Source: a virus. Taken from it: 64,000 nucleotides of DNA. A program made the translations under genes and the position numbers. Each line of letters begins with the position of its first letter. The stretch's first letter is position 1. The DNA lies in the IMG/VR virus record IMGVR_UViG_3300025326_000023, positions 1-64,000 of that record. One strand, written 5' to 3'. The notes below the pieces were generated by a model that was not told where the DNA came from, did no database searches, and saw only the letters and a program-made list of their open reading frames with translations. Shown here one piece after another: positions 38,141 through 46,075 of the stretch.

Positions 38141-38880
38141 CAACTCCGCGGGGTCACCTGGGTGGGCCAGGGTTGATGCCAGTCGCTATAGTCGTCGCCC
38201 CACAAAGGCACCAGTCCGAAGTATGGAGCGCGGTTGCCCATCGCGTAGTAGGCTTCGGGGCCGTCCAGGCCGGGTTCGCTGATGCGCACCGGCACCTCCA
38301 TGTGCCGCTTGATGCGGTTGTACACGTAGTAGGGTGGGCCCTGGATATCGACGGACGTTTCGCCGGCGAGCCGCAGCCGTTGTTCCATTTCGTAATCGTC
38401 GCCGGCATAGCAGGCGCGGTAGCCGCCGTGGCGGGCGAAGAACTCGCGGCGGTAGGCCCAGGAGGCGTGGTAGGCGAAGCGCCATGGATCGTCGCGGCTG
38501 AAGGTCTCGGTGAGGATCAGCCGGCCCTGTTCGTCGTAGTCGTAGGCTTGGCGGGGCTGGAGCCAGGGGCCGCGCTGGAGGGCCTCGTCGACGGCCTCCA
38601 GGGCGTCGTCCAGGTACAGATCGTCGTCGTCCCAGAGGGCGATGGCTTCCGAGTCGGGAGAAGCCAGGGCGGCGACGGCGTTGCGCTTCTCGCCCAGGGA
38701 GCGGAAGCGGCGCGGGATGGAGAGCAAGTGCCAGCGGTCGCCGGACTGATGTTCGTATTGGCCCAGGTCGTCCAGGATCACCAGTTCCCGGTCGGGGTGC
38801 GTCTGGCGCTCGAAGCAGCGGATCAGGCGGCTGAGCAACTTAGGCCGGTTGCAGGTCATGGTGATGGCGGTGATTTTCAT
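38137..38880 (-). CDS. GT2-family glycosyltransferase, paralogue
   Basis: The 247-residue protein begins MKITAITMTCNRPKLLSRLIRCFERQTHPDRELVILDDLGQYEHQSGDRW. It has ALWDDDDLYLDDALEAVDEAL as the GT-A metal-binding motif. It shares the phrases HPDRELVILDD and QSGDRW with the enzyme at 35333-36079. Further motifs (YRREFFARHGGYRACYAGDDYEMEQRL) match the acceptor side of GT2 enzymes. It belongs to the glycan block, next to the methyltransferase. Confidence 0.85.
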   Translation of the reverse strand: MKITAITMTCNRPKLLSRLIRCFERQTHPDRELVILDDLGQYEHQSGDRWHLLSIPRRFRSLGEKRNAVAALASPDSEAIALWDDDDLYLDDALEAVDEALQRGPWLQPRQAYDYDEQGRLILTETFSRDDPWRFAYHASWAYRREFFARHGGYRACYAGDDYEMEQRLRLAGETSVDIQGPPYYVYNRIKRHMEVPVRISEPGLDGPEAYYAMGNRAPYFGLVPLWGDDYSDWHQPWPTQVTPRSW

Positions 38881-38912
38881 GGGTCGGGATTGAGTTGGTG
38901 AGGATGAACGTT

Positions 38913-39005
38913 TCAGAAATGAGGAATGAGCAATGAAGAATGAGCAATGAGAAATTGCGCCCGCCGCGGGTTATCCCGATCGTTATTCCTTAGACATTCG
39001 TCATT
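38913..39005. repeat. GAATGAG / TTCGTCATT repeat array
   Basis: AAATGAGGAATGAGCAATGAAGAATGAGCAATGAG-type units and GTTATTCCTTAGACATTCGTCATTTG fill the space after the GT2 gene start and the small gene's stop. No gene is supported between 38881 and 39000. Confidence 0.6.
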
Positions 39006-39231
39006 TGTTATTCCCGGTAGCCTGCGGCGGTTGCTGGGCGCCGTGCGCCAGGCGCTTGCGCCGCATCGCGATGATGTCTCGCGCGTGCGAGATAGCCGAG
39101 TACGGCGGCTCGCCTTCGCGCACCAATCGTGCCGCTTCGTCCTGAACCTCTCGATCCCAATCGCGCACGGCCCGGTCGAACGAGTTATGGGAGAAAATTT
39201 TGACAAAGGGACAGAACATGCGGGACCACAT
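39001..39231 (-). CDS. Small basic hypothetical protein
   Basis: The 76-residue protein (MWSRMFCPFVKIFSHNSFDRAVRDWDREVQDEAARLVREGEPPYSAISHARDIIAMRRKRLAHG) is helical and basic at its end. I know no family for it. It stands between the GT2 gene and the sulfotransferase, both on the same strand. An overlapping 115-codon frame in the same interval does not look coding. Confidence 0.5.
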   Translation of the reverse strand: MWSRMFCPFVKIFSHNSFDRAVRDWDREVQDEAARLVREGEPPYSAISHARDIIAMRRKRLAHGAQQPPQATGNNK

Positions 39232-39271
39232 ACAGGCGTTTTCCTTTCCTTATTGTTCATTGCTCAGTTCG

Positions 39272-39937
39272 CTATTTGTCCGCGTAGTTCAGCCGCTCCA
39301 GCCAGGGCTGGAGCAGGCGGTTAAGCAGATCGCTGCTGGCCGGGTCGACAAAGCGGCGCCAGGTGCCGGGCTGGCCTTCGTGGACGTGGCCGGGTTCCAG
39401 CACGTCGCGCGACTCGCCGGGCTGGAGCGCCGCACAGATCTCCCGGTTGCGGTCGATGTGGCGGGCCGCCAGGATCTCAGCTTGCCGCTGGGGCGTCACT
39501 TCCCAGCCGGTCAGCGCGCTGAGCAAGCTGAAGATCTGCTGCGGCTTCTCGATCGCCGTTTCGTAGCGCAGGTGCAGCGGCAGGTGGGTCTCTTGGTACT
39601 GCTGCATGCGCCAGAGCGTGTTCAGGTAGCGGCCGGCGATCCAGTAGAGCCGTTCGCGGGGAATGACGCCCAGCCGCTCCACTTCGTCCGGGTGGCGGAA
39701 CCGCCAGTGGGAGATCACGCAATCGCGGGGATCGCGGTAGACGGATAGCACGGGCACTTGCAGGTCCAGCCACTCGTGCGTTTTGATCACGCCGTCGCCC
39801 AGGGCGTCGCCGCAGACCTGCCAGATCCATGTGGTGCCGGAGCGCTGCAAGCCGAAGCAGATCAGGCGCACGTTCTGGGCGGACAGGCCGGCGGAATCGT
39901 TGCGGACTTGGTTGGGGATGTAGGCGCTGGGGTTCAT
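39272..39937 (-). CDS. Sulfotransferase
   Basis: The 221-residue protein has the two PAPS-binding motifs of sulfotransferases: 5'-PSB loop LICFGLQRSGTTWIWQ (residues about 25-40) and 3'-PB motif VLSVYRDPRDCVISHW. It would transfer sulfate from PAPS to a glycan hydroxyl. It overlaps the FkbM-like methyltransferase gene by 4 bp and lies in the glycan block, so the likely target is the glycan made by its neighbours. ATG 39937 is used; the longer frame to 40354 is antisense-type noise. Confidence 0.85.
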   Translation of the reverse strand: MNPSAYIPNQVRNDSAGLSAQNVRLICFGLQRSGTTWIWQVCGDALGDGVIKTHEWLDLQVPVLSVYRDPRDCVISHWRFRHPDEVERLGVIPRERLYWIAGRYLNTLWRMQQYQETHLPLHLRYETAIEKPQQIFSLLSALTGWEVTPQRQAEILAARHIDRNREICAALQPGESRDVLEPGHVHEGQPGTWRRFVDPASSDLLNRLLQPWLERLNYADK

Positions 39938-40617
39938 GGGTTGGTCCAAATCTGATTGTAGGTGGTGGTGGCGCGGAGGCGGTAGCCCTGTTCGCCCAGC
40001 AGGTGCTTCCAGGCCCCGGACAGATCGAGGTTGGTGCCGTACTGCCGGTGTTCGATGACCAGGCATTCCGGGTGGAACGTCGTCCAGTCGTTGCCCTTCA
40101 GCACTTGGGGCTCGCTTCCCTCCACGTCGATGCTGCACAAGCGGCAGCCGGCCCGGATGGTCGGGTAGCGGGCCAGCAAACCGGCCAGCGTCTCGGTCTC
40201 CACGTAGGCCACCGCCTGTTCGTCGATGGGCCAATCCGGGCGCAGGCTGCTGAGACATCGGCAGATCCGCAGGCGGGCGTAGCCGCTGGCGTCGCTGACC
40301 GCCACGGGGGCCAGGAAGTCTCCGGGGCGCTGGCGCAGGATCGAGTACCAGCATTCGGCCAGCGGTTCGACCACGAGGCCGCGCCAGCCGCGCTGGTAGA
40401 ACGACCAGGTGTTGCTGCAGTCGATGGCGTGGCCGGCGCCGATGTCGACGTACAGCCCGTCGCCGGGCAGGAGTTGGGCCAGGATCTCGTCCTCCGCCCC
40501 TTGGCTGCCGCGGCAGGTCACGGGCGGCAGCGAGCGGTTCAGCCAGCGGCCCAGGCCGAGCAGTTCGGAGCCGGATTGCTGCAGGGCGTCGGCGGTGATC
40601 AGTCCAGGGTCAGCCAT
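39934..40617 (-). CDS. FkbM-family methyltransferase
   Basis: The 227-residue protein reads DGLYVDIGAGHAIDCSNTWSFYQRGWRGLVVEPLAECWYSILRQRP, then CSIDVEGSEPQVLKGNDW and LVIEHRQ. The pattern GxGxxx...NTxxF...G..G..vEP and the motif 'DvEGsE..vL.G' are diagnostic of FkbM methyltransferases, which O-methylate sugars. I chose ATG 40617 (8 nt after GGAG) over 40623. It overlaps the start of the sulfotransferase gene and the stop of the fucosyltransferase gene. Confidence 0.85.
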   Translation of the reverse strand: MADPGLITADALQQSGSELLGLGRWLNRSLPPVTCRGSQGAEDEILAQLLPGDGLYVDIGAGHAIDCSNTWSFYQRGWRGLVVEPLAECWYSILRQRPGDFLAPVAVSDASGYARLRICRCLSSLRPDWPIDEQAVAYVETETLAGLLARYPTIRAGCRLCSIDVEGSEPQVLKGNDWTTFHPECLVIEHRQYGTNLDLSGAWKHLLGEQGYRLRATTTYNQIWTNP

Positions 40618-41486
40618 TTCCATCGCTCCGCTTCGTCGAAGGGGTAGAGGTCGGGGTAGGGGTTGGGGTAGTTGGCCGGCGGCTCGCTAGGGTGCCAGGG
40701 CAGGCAGGCGAAGCGGCTGCGGCGGGCCACCAGGCCGCGGTGCCAGAAGCTGCCCTTGGGCAGCGGGCAGACGATCTTCCAGGCCCGGCCCAGCCAGCCG
40801 GCCCACCAACTAAAGGTCGATTGGCAAATCACCAGGTTCTCGGCGGCCAGCAGCAATCGCCAGTCCTGGTCCCAGGGCAGGCCGCTGATCGCCCAGGGCA
40901 GGCCCAGCTTGGGGAACTCCTGCATGAAGGGATCACCCGGATCGTCGGTCACCACCACCAGCCGTTTGGCATCGGGAAACTCCTTGAGGCAGGCGGCGTA
41001 GTCGTCCAACGTGGCGGCCAGGCAGCAGCGGGACGGGTCGTTGGGGTTGTCCACGCCCGGCACGTAATCGGTGCGGCGGCAATGCAGGTAGACGGCGCCG
41101 GGATCGCTGCGCGGCAGGCGGCCCCAGATCGCCAGCCAGTCCCGGCGGATCTTCTGTTTCCAGCCCACCAGCAACGAGTAGTTCTGGAAGTAGCCCTGTT
41201 CGATGTGGATAGGCCGGTCGCTGCGCAAGCTGGAGAAATCGAACCAGTGGTCGCAGCAGATCCGCTGGACGTGTTCGCCCTCCAGTTTGCGCTCGGACAG
41301 CACGCGGCCCGCCGTGGGGGCCATGACGATGGCGGGCAATTCGCTCCAGACCACGGGCTGGCCCCGCTTGTTGACAAACTCGATAGGTGGCGAGTAGGCC
41401 AGGCCGGTGCGTTCGGCCAGGATCTTGCAGACCACGTAGGTGAAGAGTTGGTTGCCGAACTGACCGATCATGCGGGCGGTGATCAT
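40599..41486 (-). CDS. GT11-like alpha-1,2-fucosyltransferase
   Basis: The 295-residue protein begins MITARMIGQFGNQLFTYVVCKILAERTG, the GT11 'G.lGNQlF.y..a..lA' opening. YLHCRRTDYVPG is the HxRRxD fucosyltransferase motif I. KRLVVVTDDPGDPFMQEFP and NLVICQSTFSWWAGWLGRAWK match the later donor-binding motifs. It would move fucose from GDP-fucose to a glycan. The GDP-mannose-3,5-epimerase-like gene close by uses the related GDP-hexose family. It overlaps the FkbM gene by 19 bp. Confidence 0.8.
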   Translation of the reverse strand: MITARMIGQFGNQLFTYVVCKILAERTGLAYSPPIEFVNKRGQPVVWSELPAIVMAPTAGRVLSERKLEGEHVQRICCDHWFDFSSLRSDRPIHIEQGYFQNYSLLVGWKQKIRRDWLAIWGRLPRSDPGAVYLHCRRTDYVPGVDNPNDPSRCCLAATLDDYAACLKEFPDAKRLVVVTDDPGDPFMQEFPKLGLPWAISGLPWDQDWRLLLAAENLVICQSTFSWWAGWLGRAWKIVCPLPKGSFWHRGLVARRSRFACLPWHPSEPPANYPNPYPDLYPFDEAERWKWLTLD

Positions 41487-41489
41487 GAG

Positions 41490-41813
41490 CTACGCTCCGA
41501 GTCTTGAGGCACGCCGCGCTGGCCGGGGATGTGCGCGGGGTAACGAATCGCGCACGAGCCAATTGCTCCACAGACCGCGCAGATGGCGTTCCGCCTTCAA
41601 TTGGATTTGACGAATGCGCTCGCGGTGTACGCGAAAGATACGAGCCGTTTCTTCTAGGGTATAGGGGCCAGCGTCAGTGAGCCCATAGCGCAGTTCCAGC
41701 ACGGCACGTTCGCGGTACGACAGAAACCGTAACAATTGAGGCAGTGCCACGATGAAGTCAGGCGTGGTGTCCATTACCTTGCGTGGCACGCCGCGAATAA
41801 TCAGGCTTGACAT
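41490..41813 (-). CDS. Stand-alone sigma-70 region 4 protein
   Basis: The 107-residue protein contains one clear domain: LLRFLSYRERAVLELRYGLTDAGPYTLEETARIFRVHRERIRQIQLKAERHLRGLW, sigma-70 region 4 with its recognition helix (VHRERIRQIQ). Regions 1-3 are absent, so it cannot be a full sigma factor. It could bind -35 elements or the beta flap with host RNA polymerase, or block it, as small phage transcription factors do. Its start lies 13 bp inside the epimerase gene's end with GAGG in front. Basic residues follow at the C-terminus. Confidence 0.8.
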   Translation of the reverse strand: MSSLIIRGVPRKVMDTTPDFIVALPQLLRFLSYRERAVLELRYGLTDAGPYTLEETARIFRVHRERIRQIQLKAERHLRGLWSNWLVRDSLPRAHPRPARRASRLGA

Positions 41814-44050
41814 TTCAAGTCCTCCTGCACCTGCGACTCGATCCAGGCGTAGGTTTCGGCCAGGCCTCTGCGGAGCGGGGTGGAGGGTTGCCAGCCCAGT
41901 TCCTGCAGGATGCGGGTGTTGTCGGAATTGCGGCCCCAGACGCCCTGGGGCTTATCCAGGTCGTGGCACTTGATGACGGAGACTCCGGCGATCTCGGCCA
42001 CCAGGTCCACCAGTTTGTTGATCGTGACCAGTTCGCTGGAGCCGAGGTTGATCGGCTCGCGGATGTCGCTGGCCATGATCTTCAGGATGCCCTCGATATT
42101 GTCGCCGATCCACATGAAGGAGCGAGTGCGGGTGCCGTCGCCCCAGATGTCGATGGGGTAGGGGCCGGGGTTGCCGGATTCTTGGCCGCGGAGTTTGGCT
42201 TCGGCCACTTTACGGCAGATGGCGGCGGGGGCTTTCTCTCGCCCCCCAGTGTAGCTGCCATGGGGCCCGTAGGAATTATGGAATCTGGCCACTCTGGTTT
42301 CCAGGCCATAGTCCTCCATCCAGTGGCGGGCCAGCCGTTCGCTGAACAGTTTCTCCCAGCCGTAGCCGTCCTCGGGCATGGCGGGGTAGGCATCCTCTTC
42401 CTTGAGCGCCGGCACGTCGGGGTGGTTCTGTTTGCCGGCGGCGTAGGCGCAATTATGTACGGCAAATCCGTGCGCCGTATAGGAAGGGGCGTCCTTCACT
42501 TCTAAGTTGTACACAGTGCAATCCACCAGGAATGAGTCGACAGACAAACACCGATTGTGGATCGTTTCATCCGTAGGCGGCGGAGGCGGACAATCGTTCG
42601 TCACGCAGAGGTCGCATGCCCTCTGTCGCGACGCCTGAGAACCGACCGTGTAGAGATTATGACAGTCTACTGTTGCGCGGATGGTACGATCCGAAAGAAC
42701 TGAGGCGCGGGAGCGCATGATTTGGACGGACGTTTGAATCCCGAGCGAGAGCAGAATGGCGCGCATATCAGCAGCGAGCCGGTGCGACGCCGTGCCAATG
42801 CCAATGCTGTCAGCCGACTCGCCCGAGCGGCTCCTGCGAATCCAGCCGTCTCCTAACCACCAACCGCGGACGAGTTGCTGCCGAAAGGCGAAGGGACCCG
42901 TGAACAACTTTTCTCCCACGCATTTGGAGTAACAATCCGCTTGCGCGCTCGCGCTCTGGTAGCAGTTGTCGAGAAAGAATTGGGCCAGGAGATTGCTGCA
43001 AATGCCGACCTTACACGACTTTTGTCCCCGCGTGTTATCCCAGCGGCGGATGCGCTTGTCAGGAATTCCGAACGTTGCTCCCAGCAGTGTCCGCACGCGA
43101 TCAACCAGATTTGCTTTGCGGCCTTCAGTTCCAAAGGAAAAGAGCACCCGCTTGGATCCATGGGGGGGCGATTCGACCCATCCATCGGCCAGGAACAAGC
43201 CAACCAATTCTCCGAGGGCCGCGTCTTGGGCGACGATTTCCTTGGTGACGGGATCACAGTGCGATGGAAAATGGCCGCGGGAAAATGAATAGGGCGTTCC
43301 CAGCGAGGCGCCATGCGATGCAGCGAGCTTGTACAAAGGCTCGTTGGTTCCCGCCAGGACGGCACGGCGCAGACGAATCAGACGATGCAGGTCCATCTGA
43401 AACCTGCGAGCTGGCGCATCCAAGTTTGGGATCGGCAGTCGCAAGCGATGACCCGCGAGAGATGAGGCAGGTATCCATTGGCCGTCCGTAGTGAGAAAAC
43501 GATGATCGGGCGTGACGCACAAAGGCGGTAGCCCTGGACAATGTACAATGGACAGGGGCCCCTGGTAGCGGCGGGACATTGTGCGGGTCACCTCCGCGAG
43601 TGTTCCATCAGCGGTGACTACGCGATCGCCGACAGCAATCTCTTCGATGGGGATACTGCCCCTCGCCGTGGTCACTCTCGTTCCCGCGGGAAAACATGCC
43701 GAGCTGCTATAGAAGAACCGCTGGACGCGATTCGCGTACGCGGCCTTGAGCATCTGGGCGGAGATCAGCACGTTCATGGCGCAGTCGCACTTGTGCGTTT
43801 CGATGGTCCCGATGCCGCCCATGAAGGCGGCCAGGTTGTAGACGTGTTCGATGCCGAGGCAGCAGGCGACACATTGGGCGTAGTGGCGCAGATCCCAGGA
43901 GGACCAGTTGTCGGCGCGGATGTCGTACTGCCACCAGTCGCTGCGTCTTTTGACGTCCACCGCGCGGACTTGATGGCCGCGTTCCAGCAGGGCCTTGACG
44001 AGATGTCCGCCGATGAAGCCACCGGCGCCGGTCACGAGAGTTTGGGTCAT
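41801..44050 (-). CDS. GDP-mannose-3,5-epimerase-like enzyme, intein-containing
   Basis: The precursor has 749 residues; without the 415-residue intein (residues 119-533) the enzyme is 334 residues. It has the NAD-binding start LVTGAGGFIGGHLVKALLERGHQV of short-chain dehydrogenase/epimerase sugar enzymes, then FFYSSSA|CAYAAGKQ and GYGWEKLFSERL. SSSACxY is the active-site motif of GDP-mannose-3,5-epimerase, and YGWEK the Tyr-Lys couple. The residue after the intein is the active-site Cys. It makes GDP-L-galactose or GDP-gulose from GDP-mannose in family members. It overlaps the methyltransferase gene upstream by an ATGA. Confidence 0.9.
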   Translation of the reverse strand: MTQTLVTGAGGFIGGHLVKALLERGHQVRAVDVKRRSDWWQYDIRADNWSSWDLRHYAQCVACCLGIEHVYNLAAFMGGIGTIETHKCDCAMNVLISAQMLKAAYANRVQRFFYSSSACFPAGTRVTTARGSIPIEEIAVGDRVVTADGTLAEVTRTMSRRYQGPLSIVHCPGLPPLCVTPDHRFLTTDGQWIPASSLAGHRLRLPIPNLDAPARRFQMDLHRLIRLRRAVLAGTNEPLYKLAASHGASLGTPYSFSRGHFPSHCDPVTKEIVAQDAALGELVGLFLADGWVESPPHGSKRVLFSFGTEGRKANLVDRVRTLLGATFGIPDKRIRRWDNTRGQKSCKVGICSNLLAQFFLDNCYQSASAQADCYSKCVGEKLFTGPFAFRQQLVRGWWLGDGWIRRSRSGESADSIGIGTASHRLAADMRAILLSLGIQTSVQIMRSRASVLSDRTIRATVDCHNLYTVGSQASRQRACDLCVTNDCPPPPPTDETIHNRCLSVDSFLVDCTVYNLEVKDAPSYTAHGFAVHNCAYAAGKQNHPDVPALKEEDAYPAMPEDGYGWEKLFSERLARHWMEDYGLETRVARFHNSYGPHGSYTGGREKAPAAICRKVAEAKLRGQESGNPGPYPIDIWGDGTRTRSFMWIGDNIEGILKIMASDIREPINLGSSELVTINKLVDLVAEIAGVSVIKCHDLDKPQGVWGRNSDNTRILQELGWQPSTPLRRGLAETYAWIESQVQEDLKCQA
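42452..43696 (-). other. Class 1 intein with LAGLIDADG endonuclease in the epimerase gene
   Basis: This is a 415-residue insertion starting CFPAGTRVTTARGSIPIEEI and ending APSYTAHGFAVHN with Cys at +1. Block B has CVTPDHRFL. LAGLIDADG motifs are ELVGLFLADGWV and QLVRGWWLGDGWI. It is placed directly before the active-site Cys of the epimerase, a site under strong purifying selection. It has a Cys1 and a normal HN end, unlike the TerL intein. Confidence 0.92.
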
Positions 44051-44691
44051 AATGTGGTGTTCCTCCAGAGAAAGTTATCGCCGGGGTAGCCTCGCACAAA
44101 CTCGAAGCCCGGCAGCAGATCGCAGAGTTCAGGCAGGCTGGCCTGGCCGTGGTAGTAGGGGCGCTGGTGGCATTCGCAATACCACCAGCGGATGCGGCGG
44201 ATGGTCTGCTGGCCGCCGCGGAGCACGATGGCTTCGGCGCCCTGGACGTCGACCCAGGCCAGGTCGAAGACGCGCAAGTCGGCGGGCCAGAGATCGTCCA
44301 GCCGGTGGGTTTCCACAGTCACAGCCGGCTGGAAGCGGAGCCAGGGATCGTAGCTGGTGTGTTTGTCCGGCGCCAGCAGGGAGCCGCTTTTGTCCCACGG
44401 CCCGTAGTCGTCCCAGCCGGGCGCATCGCCGTCGGATGGATGGAAGGGGAGCCAGTCCTTGCGATCCGCCAGGGCGAAGGGCCAGAGGGTGGCTCGTTCG
44501 TCGTGGATCCGATCGCACCAGCGCTGGCAGGCGCGCGGATCGCACTCGAACGAGTGGATGCGGGTGTCGGGGTGGGGGAAGGCGGTCAGGAAGGCGGCGG
44601 TGTCCTCGCCGTCGTTGGCCCCGATCTCCAGGATCTGGGCGCAGTCGCTGCCGATCAGTTCGCGGGCGGATTGGGGGGTGAAGGCTTCCAT
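44047..44691 (-). CDS. FkbM-like methyltransferase
   Basis: The 214-residue protein starts MEAFTPQSARELIGSDCAQILEIGANDGEDTAAFLTAFPHPDTRIHSFECDPRACQRW. IGANDGEDT is the SAM-binding loop and SFECDP the acidic strand of FkbM methyltransferases. DLAWVDVQGAEAIVLRGGQQTI is the family's 'DvqGaE..vl.G' motif. ATG 44691 is chosen since upstream codons come from a repeat array. It overlaps the epimerase gene by ATGA, so both products probably act on the same glycan precursor. Confidence 0.85.
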   Translation of the reverse strand: MEAFTPQSARELIGSDCAQILEIGANDGEDTAAFLTAFPHPDTRIHSFECDPRACQRWCDRIHDERATLWPFALADRKDWLPFHPSDGDAPGWDDYGPWDKSGSLLAPDKHTSYDPWLRFQPAVTVETHRLDDLWPADLRVFDLAWVDVQGAEAIVLRGGQQTIRRIRWWYCECHQRPYYHGQASLPELCDLLPGFEFVRGYPGDNFLWRNTTL

Positions 44692-44714
44692 GCGGCGTGG
44701 TTTCCGGGTGGCGA

Positions 44715-44765
44715 ATGATGGCCTAAAGAATGAGGAATGAAAAACGAGCAATGAACAATGAGGGA
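44715..44765. repeat. GAATGAG repeat array, short
   Basis: AAAGAATGAGGAATGAAAAACGAGCAATGAACAATGAGGG lies between the FkbM-like gene and the next minus-strand gene. Nothing else is seen up to 44813. Confidence 0.6.
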
Positions 44766-44813
44766 AACGGGTCCGTCATGCTGTGCGTCTGGCAAACGGG
44801 ACTTTGAGTGAGA

Positions 44814-45308
44814 TCATGGCTGCCCTCCGGGAGTCAGAAGACACGTTTCCAAAGCTCGCCCCTGGTGATCGCATCCGCGCGACGCTAAGACTTCGCGGAC
44901 TTTTGCAGATTCTTCCGCAGGAAGACGCACAAATAGGGTGAATCGCTTGCAACCTGGGGCGCGTTCAAACCGAATGATCGGGTCTGATGGATGCAACACG
45001 GTGGTGCCGTTGTCGAACAATGGGCATCCATGGGCGAAATCGGAAAGCAGGGCGTTGATCGCATCTGCCATCTGCGTGAACTCACGGTCGTGGTCTGCGT
45101 TCATCTCGGCAAACGAAACGGCTAGACGATTGCCCACTGGGTGCATGTCGTCCTTGACAACTTCATAGTGGACCGACGGCACGTCCGAAAAGGTGTTTTC
45201 GCCAGACGATCCAGATCCCGACTGCATGTGTCGCGCCGCGACATGGGGACACGGGTCGTTGCGGAAGTGATAAGTTGCGCAGTGCGGACAGTGGATCATG
45301 TCGCCCAT
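44814..45308 (-). CDS. Small zinc-knuckle protein
   Basis: The 164-residue protein starts MGDMIHCPHCATYHFRNDPCPH, a C-x2-C-x10-C-x-H cluster likely to bind zinc. The rest is mixed alpha/beta (VHYEVVKDDMHPVGNRLAVSFAEMNADHDREFTQMADAINALLSDF; CKRFTLFVRLPAEESAKVREVLASRG). I know no family for it. It follows GGAGG at 9 nt and lies between the sulfotransferase-like and FkbM-like genes. Confidence 0.55.
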   Translation of the reverse strand: MGDMIHCPHCATYHFRNDPCPHVAARHMQSGSGSSGENTFSDVPSVHYEVVKDDMHPVGNRLAVSFAEMNADHDREFTQMADAINALLSDFAHGCPLFDNGTTVLHPSDPIIRFERAPGCKRFTLFVRLPAEESAKVREVLASRGCDHQGRALETCLLTPGGQP

Positions 45309-45319
45309 CTCTCGGCCTC

Positions 45320-45925
45320 CTATGGTTGCGGTGGATCCAATTTCAAATCGTAGCCGAACCGGTGGGCGTCGGGCCAGGCCCAGGCGCAGGCGGCGGCGTA
45401 GGGGACCGGGTAGTCGCCGCACAGTTGCTGCCAGGGCGGATGCGGTTTGGGGTAGGGCGGCGGCAGCGTCACGGTGTCCTGCAGCAGCGATTCCAGGTCG
45501 GCCTGGAGAACCTCGAACCGCACCAGCACGTCGATGCGCTGCGACCAGCCCAGCAAGCGGGTGATGGTGTAGCGATAGAGCCAACTGAGCATGTCGTCGC
45601 GGTCCTGGGCCACCGCCAGCGCGAAACCGACGAACGAGAGGAGATCGGAGACGGCATCTGGCTCATGTTGGCTATGCCACCAGAGCCAATGGCGCCAGAG
45701 TCCGGTGAGGCGGTCCAGCGGATGGCGGACCACCAGGGCCAACTTGAAGTCCTGGAACTCGCTGGCCAGCCGGCAGCCGTGGTGGTCGTAGTTCTGGCCG
45801 TCGGGGCTGGGGGTCCAAACGGTCTGGCCGCCGTAGCGGTCCCCGCACAGCGCCTGGTGGATGTGGCGGCTGGCGGTGTGAGGCGGCGTGGCCAGCACCA
45901 GTTTGCGGGACGGGAAAACAATCAT
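45320..45925 (-). CDS. Sulfotransferase-like protein
   Basis: The 201-residue protein has LVLATPPHTASRHIHQAL, a weak 5'-PSB-like loop, and FKLALVVRHPLDRLTGLWRHW, a clear 3'-PB motif ('vRhP.dRl.S.w') of sulfotransferases. LVRFEVLQADLESLLQDT matches the later acceptor helix. The first loop lacks the usual Lys/Arg-Ser/Gly-Thr signature, so activity is less sure than for the enzyme at 39272-39937. ATG 45925 follows GGAGG. It probably acts on the same glycan. Confidence 0.65.
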   Translation of the reverse strand: MIVFPSRKLVLATPPHTASRHIHQALCGDRYGGQTVWTPSPDGQNYDHHGCRLASEFQDFKLALVVRHPLDRLTGLWRHWLWWHSQHEPDAVSDLLSFVGFALAVAQDRDDMLSWLYRYTITRLLGWSQRIDVLVRFEVLQADLESLLQDTVTLPPPYPKPHPPWQQLCGDYPVPYAAACAWAWPDAHRFGYDLKLDPPQP

Positions 45926-45944
45926 GGCCTCCTGCCTCCTCAAT

Positions 45945-46075
45945 GACGAAATCCCAATGACGAATGTCTAAAGAATTCCTAAACCTCAATGACGAAAGCG
46001 GTTTCGTCATTCGCCATTCGTCATTCGTCATTCGTCATTCCTTAGACATTAGGATTTCGTCATTCGTCTTCTCAC
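45945..46075. repeat. AATGACGAA / TTCGTCATT fold-back array, long copy
   Basis: AATGACGAAATCCCAATGACGAATGTCTAAAG and CTCAATGACGAAAGC are mirrored by GGTTTCGTCATTCGCCATTCGTCATTCGTCATTCGTCATTCCTTAGACATT. The centre is ACGAAAGCGGTTTCGT (about 45991-46006). It is among the clearest hairpin-forming copies, between the sulfotransferase-like gene and the phosphoribosyltransferase-HAD gene. Confidence 0.75.

Noticed and set aside
38913-39260. 115-codon minus-strand frame overlapping the small basic gene
   Set aside because: Its composition is irregular and it starts and ends in repeat units. The 76-residue frame in the same place looks more like a protein.
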